Below are positions 41,104 through 49,831 of a stretch of DNA of 64,000 nucleotides, one piece after another (position 1 is the first letter of the stretch; every line of letters starts with the position of its first letter). The position numbers and the translations under genes were made by a program. The notes beneath the pieces were generated by a model. That model was given only the letters and a program-made list of their open reading frames with translations, had not been told where the DNA came from and searched no databases. Source of the DNA: Nocardia coubleae NBRC 108252 (lineage in GTDB: Bacteria; Actinomycetota; Actinomycetes; Mycobacteriales; Mycobacteriaceae); contig NZ_BDBD01000018.1 in the NCBI RefSeq assembly GCF_001612805.1, positions 496,001-560,000 on the forward strand. Reading direction: 5' to 3'.

Positions 41104-42462
41104 TCAGGCTGCGGCCACCGGCTCGCGCACCGGTTCGACGGGTGCCTTCGCGGCGCGGGCGAGGGTGCCGAGGACGGTGTGGTTGAAAGCCAGGTTCAGC
41201 AGGAAGGCGGTGGCCGCGCCGAGGGTGACACCGCTGTCGAGCAGGATCTGCGCCGAGGTGGGGAACTTGTCGAACATGTCCTTGGTGAAGACCGGCAGCA
41301 GACCGATGCCGATGGCGGTGGCCGCGATGGTGGCGTTCACCCGGTCGGTGAGGTCGGCTTGCAGCAAGGTCCGCACACCGACCACGGCGACCGTCGCGAA
41401 CAGGACCAGACCCACGCCGCCGACCACCGGTTTCGGGATCACCGCCACTACTTCACCGATGCGGGGGACGAGGCCGAGCAGCACCAGGATCGCCCCGCTC
41501 ACCGCGGTCACGTACCGGCTGTAGATCCTTGTCGTCGAGACCGCGCCGACGTTCTGGTTGAAGATGGTGTCGATGAACGCGGTGAAGATGCCGCCGAGCA
41601 CACCGGAGAGGCCGTCGCCGACCAGGCCGCGTGCGAGATCGCCTCTGCCGAGCGGTTTTCCGGTGATCTCGCTGATCGCCAGCATGCTCGCGGTCGACTC
41701 GGCGAACACCACCGCCATCACGATGCTCATCGCCACCACGGCGGTCACCGGGAACTGCGGTGACCCGAAGTGGAACGGTTGCGGAATGCCGATCCAGTCG
41801 GCGGCACCGACGCCCGTCGTCGAAATCAGCCCCATCGGCAGCGCGATCACGATGCCCGCGACCAGCGCGATGAGCACGCCCAGCTGCGACCACACGCCAC
41901 GACCGAGACACACGAACCCGACCGCGATCAGCACCACCACCGCCGCCAACCCGATGGTGGACGGGGACGCGAAGCTCGGCGCCTTCGGATCGTTGCCGAT
42001 GATCAGGCCACCGGCCACCCCGATCAGTGACACACCGACCACCGTCAGCACGGTCCCGGTGACCAGCGGCGGAAAGAACCGCACCACCCGCGCGAACGGC
42101 CACGCCAGCGCCACACCGACCACGCCACCGATCAGCATCGACCCGTACACCGCGTCGAGCCCGTACTCCTTCGCGATCAGAATCATCGGATTGAGCCCGA
42201 CGAACGTGGCCCCACACACGATCGGCAGCCGCGCGCCGGCCAGCTTCCCGACCCCCAGGCTCTGCACCAGCGTGATGATGCCCGCCACCAGCAGGTCGGC
42301 GCTGATCAACAACCCGATCGTCGCTCTGTCCAGCCCCGCCGCCGCCCCGAACACCAAGGGCACGGTGATACATCCGGTGTACATGATCAGGACGTGCTGC
42401 AGGCCGAAAGCCAGTTGCCGACCCAACGGCAACCGGGTGTCGACAGGATGTGCCTCGCTCAT
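41104..42462 (-). CDS. nucleobase:cation symporter-2 (purine/xanthine permease)
   Basis: 452 residues with about 12-14 membrane segments. NCS2 marks are the N-terminal G-L-Q-H-V-L-I-M-Y-T-G, V-F-A-E-S-T-A-S-M-L-A-I-S-E-I-T-G-K (the glutamate substrate-binding region) and N-Q-N-V-G-A-V-S-T-T-R-I-Y-S-R-Y, where the N-Q-N-V-G start of the conserved motif favours xanthine or urate over uracil. It imports purine bases with H+ or Na+. No purine catabolic genes lie nearby. Confidence 0.93.
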   Translation of the reverse strand: MSEAHPVDTRLPLGRQLAFGLQHVLIMYTGCITVPLVFGAAAGLDRATIGLLISADLLVAGIITLVQSLGVGKLAGARLPIVCGATFVGLNPMILIAKEYGLDAVYGSMLIGGVVGVALAWPFARVVRFFPPLVTGTVLTVVGVSLIGVAGGLIIGNDPKAPSFASPSTIGLAAVVVLIAVGFVCLGRGVWSQLGVLIALVAGIVIALPMGLISTTGVGAADWIGIPQPFHFGSPQFPVTAVVAMSIVMAVVFAESTASMLAISEITGKPLGRGDLARGLVGDGLSGVLGGIFTAFIDTIFNQNVGAVSTTRIYSRYVTAVSGAILVLLGLVPRIGEVVAVIPKPVVGGVGLVLFATVAVVGVRTLLQADLTDRVNATIAATAIGIGLLPVFTKDMFDKFPTSAQILLDSGVTLGAATAFLLNLAFNHTVLGTLARAAKAPVEPVREPVAAA

Positions 42463-42542
42463 ACACAGGTTGTAGCCCCCGATTTTTACAGTGAGCGCGC
42501 GCTGTGTTTCCTCGGCGTTGCGAGGTTCGTATATTCCGGCGG

Positions 42543-43265
42543 TCAGTATGGTCGGTAGTTGGGCTGGGGATACCTGGGCTGTGATCGTGCTGCGCTGATC
42601 CAGCGTCCGGTCGACGGTGCGGCTGCGAAACCGAGCGCCACGATCGACAGAACGGCCGGAGTCAAGCCGATGATGGGCCCGCGGAACAAGCCGACGGATA
42701 TCGTGTCCGTGACGAAGAACCCGACACCCACGAGCGCACTGAGCGCCGTCGCGACCATCACGATCACACGCCCGGCCGTGGTGCGGAGGAAAAGCAACAG
42801 CGCGCCGATGAGCAGCAGCACACTTACCACGGCGCAGACCACGATGTAGAACAGCGCCTCCGCGGCAAGCGATTCCTCGTCACATCGGAAACTGTCGTCG
42901 GGTTGCGCGACCATTTTGCCTACGCATTCGAACGCACCAGGGTGGCTGTATGTCATTACCGCGCCGACCACCGTCGTGAGTGAAACCAGCACGGTGAGAA
43001 CAGCACCGATGATCGCTGTCGCCCCACCGCCGGAGCTTCGCGGAGCGCCGTGGCCGGGAACGCCATAGCCCTGTGCGCCCTGTCCTGGCCCACTCGGCCC
43101 AGGCTGACCGTGCATACCGTAGCCACGCGCAGAGTAGCCCGGTGCGGTATGGGCGGGCACTGCGTGGGCCGGTGAAGGTTGACCGGGATGCGGGTAGCCG
43201 GGCGCCGGGTGAGCTGGGTTTCCTGCGTGTGGGTAACTCTGTTGTGGCCCATACGGATACCCCAT
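42543..43265 (-). CDS. membrane protein with Pro/Gly/His-rich N-terminal tail
   Basis: 240 residues from ATG 43265, behind a GAAGGGGGC site. The first 75 residues are low-complexity (MGYPYGPQQSYPHAGNP and G-Y-G-x-x-G-x-P repeats), probably a disordered cytoplasmic tail. Four hydrophobic helices follow (AIIGAVLTVLVSLTTVVGAVM, ALFYIVVCAVVSVLLLIGALLLFL, VIVMVATALSALVGVGFFV, AVLSIVALGFAAA). An extracytoplasmic loop between the first two holds two cysteines (F-E-C-V-G-K and F-R-C-D-E-E) that may form a disulfide. No family with known function recognised. Confidence 0.8.
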   Translation of the reverse strand: MGYPYGPQQSYPHAGNPAHPAPGYPHPGQPSPAHAVPAHTAPGYSARGYGMHGQPGPSGPGQGAQGYGVPGHGAPRSSGGGATAIIGAVLTVLVSLTTVVGAVMTYSHPGAFECVGKMVAQPDDSFRCDEESLAAEALFYIVVCAVVSVLLLIGALLLFLRTTAGRVIVMVATALSALVGVGFFVTDTISVGLFRGPIIGLTPAVLSIVALGFAAAPSTGRWISAARSQPRYPQPNYRPY

Positions 43266-43391
43266 GCTGCCCCCTTCGTGCGGTTCCGGTGCGGTCGCAC
43301 CACCGACGAACCTATACGGCCCACCTTGCCGGGACTGCCCCGGATCGGAGGCCGTTCGCCGTCGCACACGGAACGTGGCAGGTCGGCCGGG

Positions 43392-44720
43392 TCAGACGCG
43401 GCTGAGGAGGGTCAGAGGGTCCTCGAGGAAGGTGGCGGTGGTGGCGAGGAAGCGGGCGCCCAGTTCGCCGTCGATCATGCGGTGGTCGAAGCTGAGGCCG
43501 AGGGTGGTTGTCCAGCGGACGGCTAGTTCGTCGCGGAATACCCAGGGGCGCTTGCGGATCGAGCCGAGGCAGAGGATGGCGGCTTCGCCGGGGTTGACGA
43601 GGGGGACGCCGGTGTCGACGCCGAAGACGCCGACGTTGGTGATGGTGAAGGTGCCGCCGAGGAGGTCGGCGGGGGTGGCGTTGCCGGAGCGGGCGGTGTC
43701 GGCGGCCCAGCTGATCTCGCGGCACAGTTCGCGCAGGCTGAGGGTTTGCGCGTCTTTGAGGTTCGGGACGAGCAGCCCACGGTCGGAGGCGACCGCGATG
43801 CCCAGGTTCACGTAGTGCTTGGTGACGATCTGCTGATTCTGCTCGTCCCAGGCGGCATTGACGCCGGGGTGTTCGGCGATGGCGGCCAGTGCGGCGCGCG
43901 CGACCAGGGCCAGCGGGGTGAGCGTGAGTCCTTCGAACGACTTCGTGGTGCGCAGGTGGTCGAGCAGTTCCATCGAGGCCGTGCAGTCGACGGTGACGAA
44001 TGCGCTCGCCTGCGGAATGGTGCGGGCGCTGGCCAGCATCGCGGCGGCGGTGCGCTTGCGGATTCCGGTGACGGGCGTGCGTTCCTCGCGGGCCCTCGAC
44101 TCGATGAGACCCGCGTCGTGCCCGTTCTGCTGGGCGGCGGCGGCGAGCTCGGCCCCCGGCTTGGCCCGCGGCCCGGTGACCGGCACGGCCGAGCGCACGT
44201 CCTCGACGGTGACCGCACCCTCGGGTCCCGAACCCGCGACGTACCACAGGTCTATCCCGAGCTCCTTGGCCAGTTTCCGGGCCGCGGGTGTGGCAGCGGC
44301 CCGGTGCGTGCTCGGCGTGGTGGATGCCATCGACGGTGTGGGCTTGCGCCGTCGCGACGTGGCTTCGGCCTCGGGCCCGTACCCGACCAGCACGTCCCTG
44401 CGGTCCTCGGCGGTGGGCGGGTCGGTGACCTCGAGATCGTTGCGCACCCGGATCAGCGGGGCGCCCACCGGCACCGTATCGCCGGGCGAGGCAAGCAATT
44501 CGACGACCGTTCCGGAGAACGGCGACGGCAGCGCGACCACCGCCTTGGCGGTCTCCACCTCAGCGATGGTCTGGTTCAGTTCCACCGTGTCTCCCACGTC
44601 GACGGCCCACGACACCAGGTCGCCGTCGGCGAGGCCCTCACCCAGGTCGGGGAGACGGAATTCGAGCACGTGTCCGTCGTCGCCAGCTGGTTGCGGCACG
44701 GGCGCACCTTTCGTCGTCAT
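43392..44720 (-). CDS. bkdC: branched-chain 2-oxoacid dehydrogenase E2 (dihydrolipoamide acyltransferase)
   Basis: 442 residues from ATG 44720, overlapping the E1-beta stop (ATGA). One N-terminal lipoyl domain with the lipoyl lysine in E-V-E-T-A-K-A, a peripheral-subunit-binding domain (P-A-A-R-K-L-A-K-E-L-G-I-D-L), then the catalytic acyltransferase domain ending in S-F-D-H-R-M-I-D-G with active-site His and Asp. It moves the acyl group from E1 to CoA, giving isobutyryl-, 2-methylbutyryl- or isovaleryl-CoA. E3 is not in the window and is presumably shared. Confidence 0.95.
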   Translation of the reverse strand: MTTKGAPVPQPAGDDGHVLEFRLPDLGEGLADGDLVSWAVDVGDTVELNQTIAEVETAKAVVALPSPFSGTVVELLASPGDTVPVGAPLIRVRNDLEVTDPPTAEDRRDVLVGYGPEAEATSRRRKPTPSMASTTPSTHRAAATPAARKLAKELGIDLWYVAGSGPEGAVTVEDVRSAVPVTGPRAKPGAELAAAAQQNGHDAGLIESRAREERTPVTGIRKRTAAAMLASARTIPQASAFVTVDCTASMELLDHLRTTKSFEGLTLTPLALVARAALAAIAEHPGVNAAWDEQNQQIVTKHYVNLGIAVASDRGLLVPNLKDAQTLSLRELCREISWAADTARSGNATPADLLGGTFTITNVGVFGVDTGVPLVNPGEAAILCLGSIRKRPWVFRDELAVRWTTTLGLSFDHRMIDGELGARFLATTATFLEDPLTLLSRV

Positions 44721-45691
44721 GCGGCTAGGCATCGGTCGACCGCGGCGAGGATGCGGTCGGGATCAGGCAGATGGTGCTTTTCGAGCTTAGCCGGGGGATA
44801 GGGGATGTCGTAGCCGCCTACACGCAGCACGGGCGCCTCGAGGTGGTAGAAGCAGCGCTCGGTGATCCGCGCCGCGATCTCGGCGCCGAGTCCGGCGAAC
44901 ACCGGTGCCTCGTGCACGATTACCAGCCGTCCGGTCTTGTCGACGGATTCGGCGATGGTGTCGACATCAAGTGGCGACAGGCTGCGCAGATCGATCACCT
45001 CGATCGAGTTTCCTTCCTCACCAGCGATTTTCGCGGCGGTGAGCGCGGTGGAGACGGTGCCGCCGTAGGCGAGGACGGTGGCATCGGTGCCCTCGGTGAG
45101 CACACGCGCCTTGTGCAGTGGCAGGTCGGGTTCGCTGTGGAAGTCCACGTCCGCCTTGTCCCAGTACCGCCGCTTGGGCTCGAAGAAGACCACGGGGTCG
45201 TCGAGCGAAATAGCCTGTCGGAGCATGTGATACGCGTCGGCAGGCGTACTGGGCGACACCACACGCAGGCCGGCGGTATGCGCGAAATACACCTCCGGTG
45301 ACTCCGAATGGTGTTCGACGGCACCGATACCGCCACCGAACGGAATGCGGATCGTCAACGGCGCCTTGACCTTTCCGCCCGTCCGGTAGTGGATCTTGGC
45401 GACCTGCGACACGATCTGGTCGAACGCGGGGTAGACGAAACCGTCGAACTGGATCTCCACCACCGGCCGGTAACCGCGCAAGGCCATTCCGAAAGCCGTT
45501 CCCACGATGCCGGATTCGGCCAGGGGCGTATCGATGACGCGATTGTCACCGAAATCCTTCTGGAGCGTGTCGGTCACCCGGAACACACCACCCAGCTTGC
45601 CGATGTCCTCGCCGAGCAACACCACCTTCGGCTCGTCTTCCATGGCGCGGCGCAGACCGGTGTTGAGAGCGGCGGCGAAGGTGGTGATCAT
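44717..45691 (-). CDS. bkdB: branched-chain 2-oxoacid dehydrogenase E1 beta subunit
   Basis: 324 residues from ATG 45691, overlapping the E1-alpha stop (ATGA). V-L-L-G-E-D-I-G-K-L-G-G-V-F-R-V, D-T-P-L-A-E-S-G-I-V-G-T-A-F-G-M-A and the beta-subunit ending L-R-V-G-G-Y-D-I-P-Y-P-P are typical of BkdB/PdhB. With BkdA it forms the thiamine-diphosphate decarboxylase. Confidence 0.96.
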   Translation of the reverse strand: MITTFAAALNTGLRRAMEDEPKVVLLGEDIGKLGGVFRVTDTLQKDFGDNRVIDTPLAESGIVGTAFGMALRGYRPVVEIQFDGFVYPAFDQIVSQVAKIHYRTGGKVKAPLTIRIPFGGGIGAVEHHSESPEVYFAHTAGLRVVSPSTPADAYHMLRQAISLDDPVVFFEPKRRYWDKADVDFHSEPDLPLHKARVLTEGTDATVLAYGGTVSTALTAAKIAGEEGNSIEVIDLRSLSPLDVDTIAESVDKTGRLVIVHEAPVFAGLGAEIAARITERCFYHLEAPVLRVGGYDIPYPPAKLEKHHLPDPDRILAAVDRCLAA

Positions 45692-46770
45692 GACTGCGCT
45701 CCTTCGGCGAGGTAGGCCGAGAACTGTTGTGCCTCTTCGGTGATCAGTGGGTGCTCGGTCGCGTAGACGTGGTCGAGCATGTGGAGGGGGTCGGGGTCGG
45801 GCATCTGGAGTGTCGCGGTGCGCACCCGGTCGGCGACCTCGTCGGCCGCGCGCGCGACCGAGCGGGCGAACTCGTCGTCGAGTAGGCCTTCGCGTTCGAG
45901 CAGCAGCCGCACCCGCTCGATCGGATCGCGCCGCTCCCAGTACTCGATATCGGCGGCCGTGCGGTACCTGCTCGGATCGTCGGCGGTGGTGTGCGGGCCC
46001 ATCCGGTAGGTGATCGCCTCGATGAAGGTGGGGCCGCCGCCGCTGCGGGCACGTTCGACCGCCTGGCGGGTGACGGCGAGCACGGCCAGCACATCGTTGC
46101 CGTCCACCTGCACACCGGGAATGCCGTACCCGTCGGCCCGGCGCACGAGCGGCACGTGACTCTGCACGGTGACCGGTTCGCTGATCGCCCACTGGTTGTT
46201 CTGGCAGAAGAACACCACCGGTGCGCTCCAGGTGGCGGCGAAGCCGAGCGCCTCGGCGATATCGCCCTGACTGGTCGCGCCGTCGCCGAAGTAGGTGATG
46301 GTGGCGATATCGGCGCCGTCGAGGTGGGCGGCGTAGGCGTAACCCGTGGCGTGCAGGCCCTGTGAGCCGACGACGATATTGGCGTTGGTCATGTTCACCG
46401 CGTCGGGATCCCAGCAGTGGTGGGCCACTCCGCGCCACAGTCGCGTCAGCTGCTCGGGCGGTACGCCACGGCAGTACGCCACCGCGGTCTCGCGGTACGA
46501 GCAGAAGATGTAGTCGTCGGGGTGCAGTGCGTGCACCGAACCGACCTGCGCCGCTTCCTGGCCGAGCATGGGAGGCCACAGGCCGAGCTGACCCTGGCGT
46601 TGCAGTGCGGTCGCCTCGAGATCGATCCGGCGGGTCACGACGAGGTCCCGGTAGAGGCCCCGCAATCGTTCGGCATCGATATCGGCGACCAGCGCGCCGT
46701 GCTCACGATCGAATACGCGACGTCCGTCCGGCTGGATCAACTGGACCGGGTAGGTCTGCTTCTCCGGCAT
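45688..46770 (-). CDS. bkdA: branched-chain 2-oxoacid dehydrogenase E1 alpha subunit
   Basis: 360 residues from ATG 46770 behind a strong GGAGAGGAGG site; the frame reaches 46923 but the upstream part lies in the regulatory gap. The thiamine-diphosphate motif is G-D-G-A-T-S-Q-G-D-I...C-Q-N-N; the phosphorylation-loop region Y-R-M-G-P-H-T-T-A-D-D is also present. First gene of the bkdABC operon, opposite an Lrp-type regulator. Confidence 0.96.
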   Translation of the reverse strand: MPEKQTYPVQLIQPDGRRVFDREHGALVADIDAERLRGLYRDLVVTRRIDLEATALQRQGQLGLWPPMLGQEAAQVGSVHALHPDDYIFCSYRETAVAYCRGVPPEQLTRLWRGVAHHCWDPDAVNMTNANIVVGSQGLHATGYAYAAHLDGADIATITYFGDGATSQGDIAEALGFAATWSAPVVFFCQNNQWAISEPVTVQSHVPLVRRADGYGIPGVQVDGNDVLAVLAVTRQAVERARSGGGPTFIEAITYRMGPHTTADDPSRYRTAADIEYWERRDPIERVRLLLEREGLLDDEFARSVARAADEVADRVRTATLQMPDPDPLHMLDHVYATEHPLITEEAQQFSAYLAEGAQS

Positions 46771-46835
46771 CGAGATCGCCTCCTCTCCACCGCGCCTTGT
46801 GGGCCGATGCGGGTACGACTGATCGCTGAGTGCGA

Positions 46836-46930
46836 TGTGTATCACACAGCATCCACGATACCGCCGCCTGCGCAAGTGAACGACACGTGACTGAGCAGAA
46901 TGCACGTTGTGCTGGGGTGACACGCTGTCA
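46836..46930. promoter_or_regulatory. three N3-centred palindromes in the bkdA/Lrp divergent gap
   Basis: TGTGT-ATC-ACACA (46836-46848), GCAC-GTT-GTGC (46902-46912) and TGACA-CGC-TGTCA (46918-46930) are each perfect inverted repeats around a 3-base centre. They lie between bkdA (start 46770) and the divergent regulator (start 46942). They are plausible operators for the Lrp-type protein; the last one would let it repress itself. The operator role is inference. Confidence 0.55.
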
Positions 46931-46941
46931 TACTGCGTTGT

Positions 46942-47433
46942 ATGACCAGTCGCGAACCCGCCGTGACCCTCGACGCGACCGACGCGCGATTGCTGCGCGA
47001 ACTGATCGCCAGCCCCCGGGCCACCGGGGTGGAACTGGCCGCCCGCCTCGGGCTGTCACGCAATACGGTGCAGGCGCGACTCGCGCGCTGGGACAGCGGT
47101 GGGGTGCTCGGCAGTTTCGAGCGCCGCGTGGAACCGCGTGCTCTCGGCTACCCGCTGGCAGCCTTCGTCGCGGTGGTCGTCGATCAGCACCAGTTGGATG
47201 CGGTGGTCGACGAGCTCGCCGACGTTCCGGAGGTCACCGAGGTCTGCGGCATGACCGGCGAAACCGACCTCACCGTCCGCATCGTGGCCCGCGACGCCGA
47301 CGACCTCTACCGCATCGCGGGCGCCATCCTGAAGATCCCCGGCGTCGAACGCACGAACATGGCGCTCGTCATGCGCGAACTGGTCGGACCACGCACCGCA
47401 CCCCTCCTCGACCGCCTCGCCGACCCGGACTGA
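46942..47433 (+). CDS. Lrp/AsnC-family regulator, probably of bkdABC
   Basis: 163 residues. N-terminal helix-turn-helix (L-D-A-T-D-A-R-L-L-R-E-L-I...A-A-R-L-G-L-S-R-N-T-V-Q-A-R-L) followed by an RAM ligand-binding domain (A-F-V-A-V-V-V-D-Q-H-Q...V-C-G-M-T-G-E-T-D-L). Lrp-type regulators next to bkd operons (BkdR) commonly sense branched-chain amino acids. It is transcribed divergently from bkdA across a gap with three palindromes. Confidence 0.9.
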   Translation: MTSREPAVTLDATDARLLRELIASPRATGVELAARLGLSRNTVQARLARWDSGGVLGSFERRVEPRALGYPLAAFVAVVVDQHQLDAVVDELADVPEVTEVCGMTGETDLTVRIVARDADDLYRIAGAILKIPGVERTNMALVMRELVGPRTAPLLDRLADPD

Positions 47434-47540
47434 GATCGACGGAACTTGCGGGTCAGGCTGTGGGTTCCGGATTCACCTGACCCGGACTGGAGGCTGAGCG
47501 CGCGGGTCAGACGGTGAGGTCCGGATCGACCTCAGCGCAC

Positions 47541-48746
47541 CTACTTCTGAGCTGGGAGTATGCGGCGGACGATGAGGCCGGCGAGGAGCGCCCAGAAGGC
47601 GCCGCCGATCCCGAGCAGCGTGGTGCCGGAGGCGGCCACCAGGAAGGTGACCAGGGCGGCGAGGCGGTCGCCCGGATCGGTGAGCGCGGCGGAGAGGGAA
47701 GCGGCGAGCGTGGCGAGCAGTGCCAGGCCCGCGACGGTTTCGAGGGTGCCCGCGGGGGCGGCGGCGATGAGGGTGACCAGGGCGGCGGAGGCCAGGCCGA
47801 GGACCAGGTAGGAGGCGCCCGCGGTGGCCGCGGCGATCCAGCGGCGCTTCGGGTCCGGGCTCGCGCTCGGGGCGGCGGCGAGCGCGGCGCTGATGGCGGC
47901 GAGGTTGATGGCGTGACCGCCCGCCGGGGCACCGAGGACGGTGCCGATCCCGGTGACGAGCATGGCAGGCCGCCACGGCACCTGGTAGTCGAAAGAACGC
48001 ATCACGGCGACGCCGGGGATGTTCTGCGAAGCCATCGTGACGATGTAGAGCGGAACGGCGATGCCGATGATCGCCTGCCAATGCCATTGTGGGGCAGTCA
48101 GTTCCACGGTGGGGATCATGGCGGACAGGTCGAGGTGCCGGTCGGCGACCACGATGTCGATGCCGGTGCCGACGGCCGCCGTCGCGAAGGCCACGAGCAC
48201 CGCCCACTTCGGTGCGTACCGTTGCAGAACCAGCCACACCACGATCACCGGAACCACCACGGTGGGCGAGGTACGCAACGCCTGTACCGGAGCCAGGCAC
48301 AGCGGAACGAGCACGCCGGCGAGCATGGCCTGCGCGATCGGCACCGGAATCGCCGCGACCAGCGAACCGAGCCGCTGCCACAGGCCGGTGACGACGATCA
48401 GCACGCCCGTCACAGCGAACGCCGCGACCGCGCCGGGCCATCCACCGGCTACCAGGCCAGTGCTCACCAGCAGCGCCGCGCCGGGTGTCGACCAGGCAAG
48501 GGTGATCGGAATCCGGTACCGGAAACTCAGCAGCAGGATGCCGATGCCCTGCGTGAAACACAGCACGAGCAGACCCGACGCCGCCTGTGCCGGACTCGCC
48601 CCCACTGCCCGCAACCCGCTCAGCACCACCGCGAAGGAACTGGTGAACCCGACCAGCGCGGTCACCGCGCCCGCACCGAGCGGCTGACCTATCCCGGCCG
48701 GTTTCTCGGTGACATCGGGCGACGAACTGGTGGAGACCTGCGACAT
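47541..48746 (-). CDS. BenE-family (benzoate/H+ symporter-like) membrane transporter
   Basis: 401 residues from ATG 48746 with AGGA upstream. About 12 membrane segments. BenE family marks are A-W-S-T-P-G-A-A-L-L, P-V-P-I-A-Q-A-M-L-A-G-V-L, and Q-N-I-P-G-V-A-V-M-R-S-F-D-Y-Q-V-P with G-G-H-A-I-N-L-A-A-I-S-A-A. The family takes up benzoate-type aromatics or related solutes. No aromatic degradation genes lie beside it, so the substrate is open. Confidence 0.88.
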   Translation of the reverse strand: MSQVSTSSSPDVTEKPAGIGQPLGAGAVTALVGFTSSFAVVLSGLRAVGASPAQAASGLLVLCFTQGIGILLLSFRYRIPITLAWSTPGAALLVSTGLVAGGWPGAVAAFAVTGVLIVVTGLWQRLGSLVAAIPVPIAQAMLAGVLVPLCLAPVQALRTSPTVVVPVIVVWLVLQRYAPKWAVLVAFATAAVGTGIDIVVADRHLDLSAMIPTVELTAPQWHWQAIIGIAVPLYIVTMASQNIPGVAVMRSFDYQVPWRPAMLVTGIGTVLGAPAGGHAINLAAISAALAAAPSASPDPKRRWIAAATAGASYLVLGLASAALVTLIAAAPAGTLETVAGLALLATLAASLSAALTDPGDRLAALVTFLVAASGTTLLGIGGAFWALLAGLIVRRILPAQK

Positions 48747-48832
48747 TCGGCAAATCCTGCCCGACGGGTCTGGGAGCGTCACCGGCCAGTAGCGCGAAAC
48801 TGGCCTGATCCGGCCCGCGGTGCCGGCCGCTC

Positions 48833-48903
48833 GATCACCACGCTCTGGTGGCGTGCGGCTCTCGGCCGTTGCCGCCACCGGAACGTGGTGATCGTCTGTC
48901 CAG
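48833..48903. repeat. dispersed inverted repeat, copy 3
   Basis: GATCACCACG (48833-48842) with CGTGGTGATC (48884-48893), an inner GGTGGCG/CGCCACC stem (48847-48853 with 48873-48879), and GTCCAG at 48898-48903. Same orientation and flanks as copies 1 and 2. It lies in the divergent gap between the BenE-type gene and the rhodanese. Confidence 0.85.
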
Positions 48904-48997
48904 CTTCCCTCCGATGCGTGGGGTGCCGTTTCGGGTGTGGGTGGTCGGGGAGTGCGTAGGGTGGCGGCGGGGGACGGACCGGGAGTGAGGAGTTGGC

Positions 48998-49816
48998 GTG
49001 GGTGCGGTGCTGATTTCGGCGGCCGAGCTTCGGGAGGAGCTGGCGGCGAACAAGATTCACCTGTTGGACGTGCGGTGGGCGCTCGGGGATCCGGACGGTC
49101 CGCAGCACTATCTCGACGGGCACATTCCGGGCGCGGTGTTCGTCGACCTGGAGACCGAACTGGCCGCCGCACCGTCACCGGCCCGTGGCAGACACCCTTT
49201 GCCCGACCCCGGAACCTTCGAGAAGTGCGCCCGCAGCTGGGGGCTCGGCACTGATGAGCCCGTGGTCGTCTACGACGCGACCGGCGGCATGGCGGCGGCC
49301 CGCGCGTGGTGGCTGTTGCGCTGGGCCGGTGTCGACAACGTGCGCATTCTCGACGGTGGGCTGCCCGCCTGGACCGCGTCCGGCGCGGAACTCGCGACCG
49401 GTGCCGAACCCGACCCGACCCCCGGTGACCTGGTCGTTCGCCCCGGCGCGCTGCCCGTGATCGATGCGGACGCCGCCGCGAAATGGTCGGGTGTCTTGCT
49501 CGATGCCCGCGCGGGCGAACGTTTCCGAGGCGAGGTGGAACCGGTCGATCCGCAGGCCGGTCACATTCCCGGCGCTGTCAGCGCACCGACCGCTGAAAAC
49601 CTGTACCCCACAGGGCATTTCCGCACCGTCGAGGAATTGCGCGAGCGCTTCGCCGAGTTCGGTGACGGACCGGTCGCGGTCTACTGCGGTTCCGGCGTCA
49701 CCGCTGCGCACGAAATCGCGGCCCTGGCCATCGCCGGGATCGACGCGGCCCTCTACCCGGGGTCCTGGTCGCAGTGGTCCAACGACCCGAAGCGTCCGGT
49801 GGTGACGGGCGCCTGA
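48998..49816 (+). CDS. thiosulfate/3-mercaptopyruvate sulfurtransferase (two rhodanese domains)
   Basis: 272 residues from GTG 48998 with a GAGG site. Two tandem rhodanese domains. The first has V-V-V-Y-D-A-T-G-G-M, where Asp replaces the catalytic cysteine. The second has the active loop V-Y-C-G-S-G-V-T-A, whose Cys carries the persulfide. The C-G-S-G-V-T form is typical of 3-mercaptopyruvate sulfurtransferase-like SseA proteins. Roles include cyanide detoxification and sulfur transfer. Confidence 0.94.
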   Translation: MGAVLISAAELREELAANKIHLLDVRWALGDPDGPQHYLDGHIPGAVFVDLETELAAAPSPARGRHPLPDPGTFEKCARSWGLGTDEPVVVYDATGGMAAARAWWLLRWAGVDNVRILDGGLPAWTASGAELATGAEPDPTPGDLVVRPGALPVIDADAAAKWSGVLLDARAGERFRGEVEPVDPQAGHIPGAVSAPTAENLYPTGHFRTVEELRERFAEFGDGPVAVYCGSGVTAAHEIAALAIAGIDAALYPGSWSQWSNDPKRPVVTGA

Positions 49817-49831
49817 CAGCGCCGGCATCCA

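Noticed and set aside
39844..41763. 639-residue plus-strand frame across thioesterase, SDR and permease
   Set aside because: Crosses three well-supported genes in the wrong frame and is Arg/His/Asp-rich.
47434..47540. Short imperfect repeats (gcgggtcag, gacccggact) between the Lrp-type and BenE-type genes
   Set aside because: Small, GC-rich and partly overlapping; may be a weak terminator, but no clear stem with a T run can be defined.
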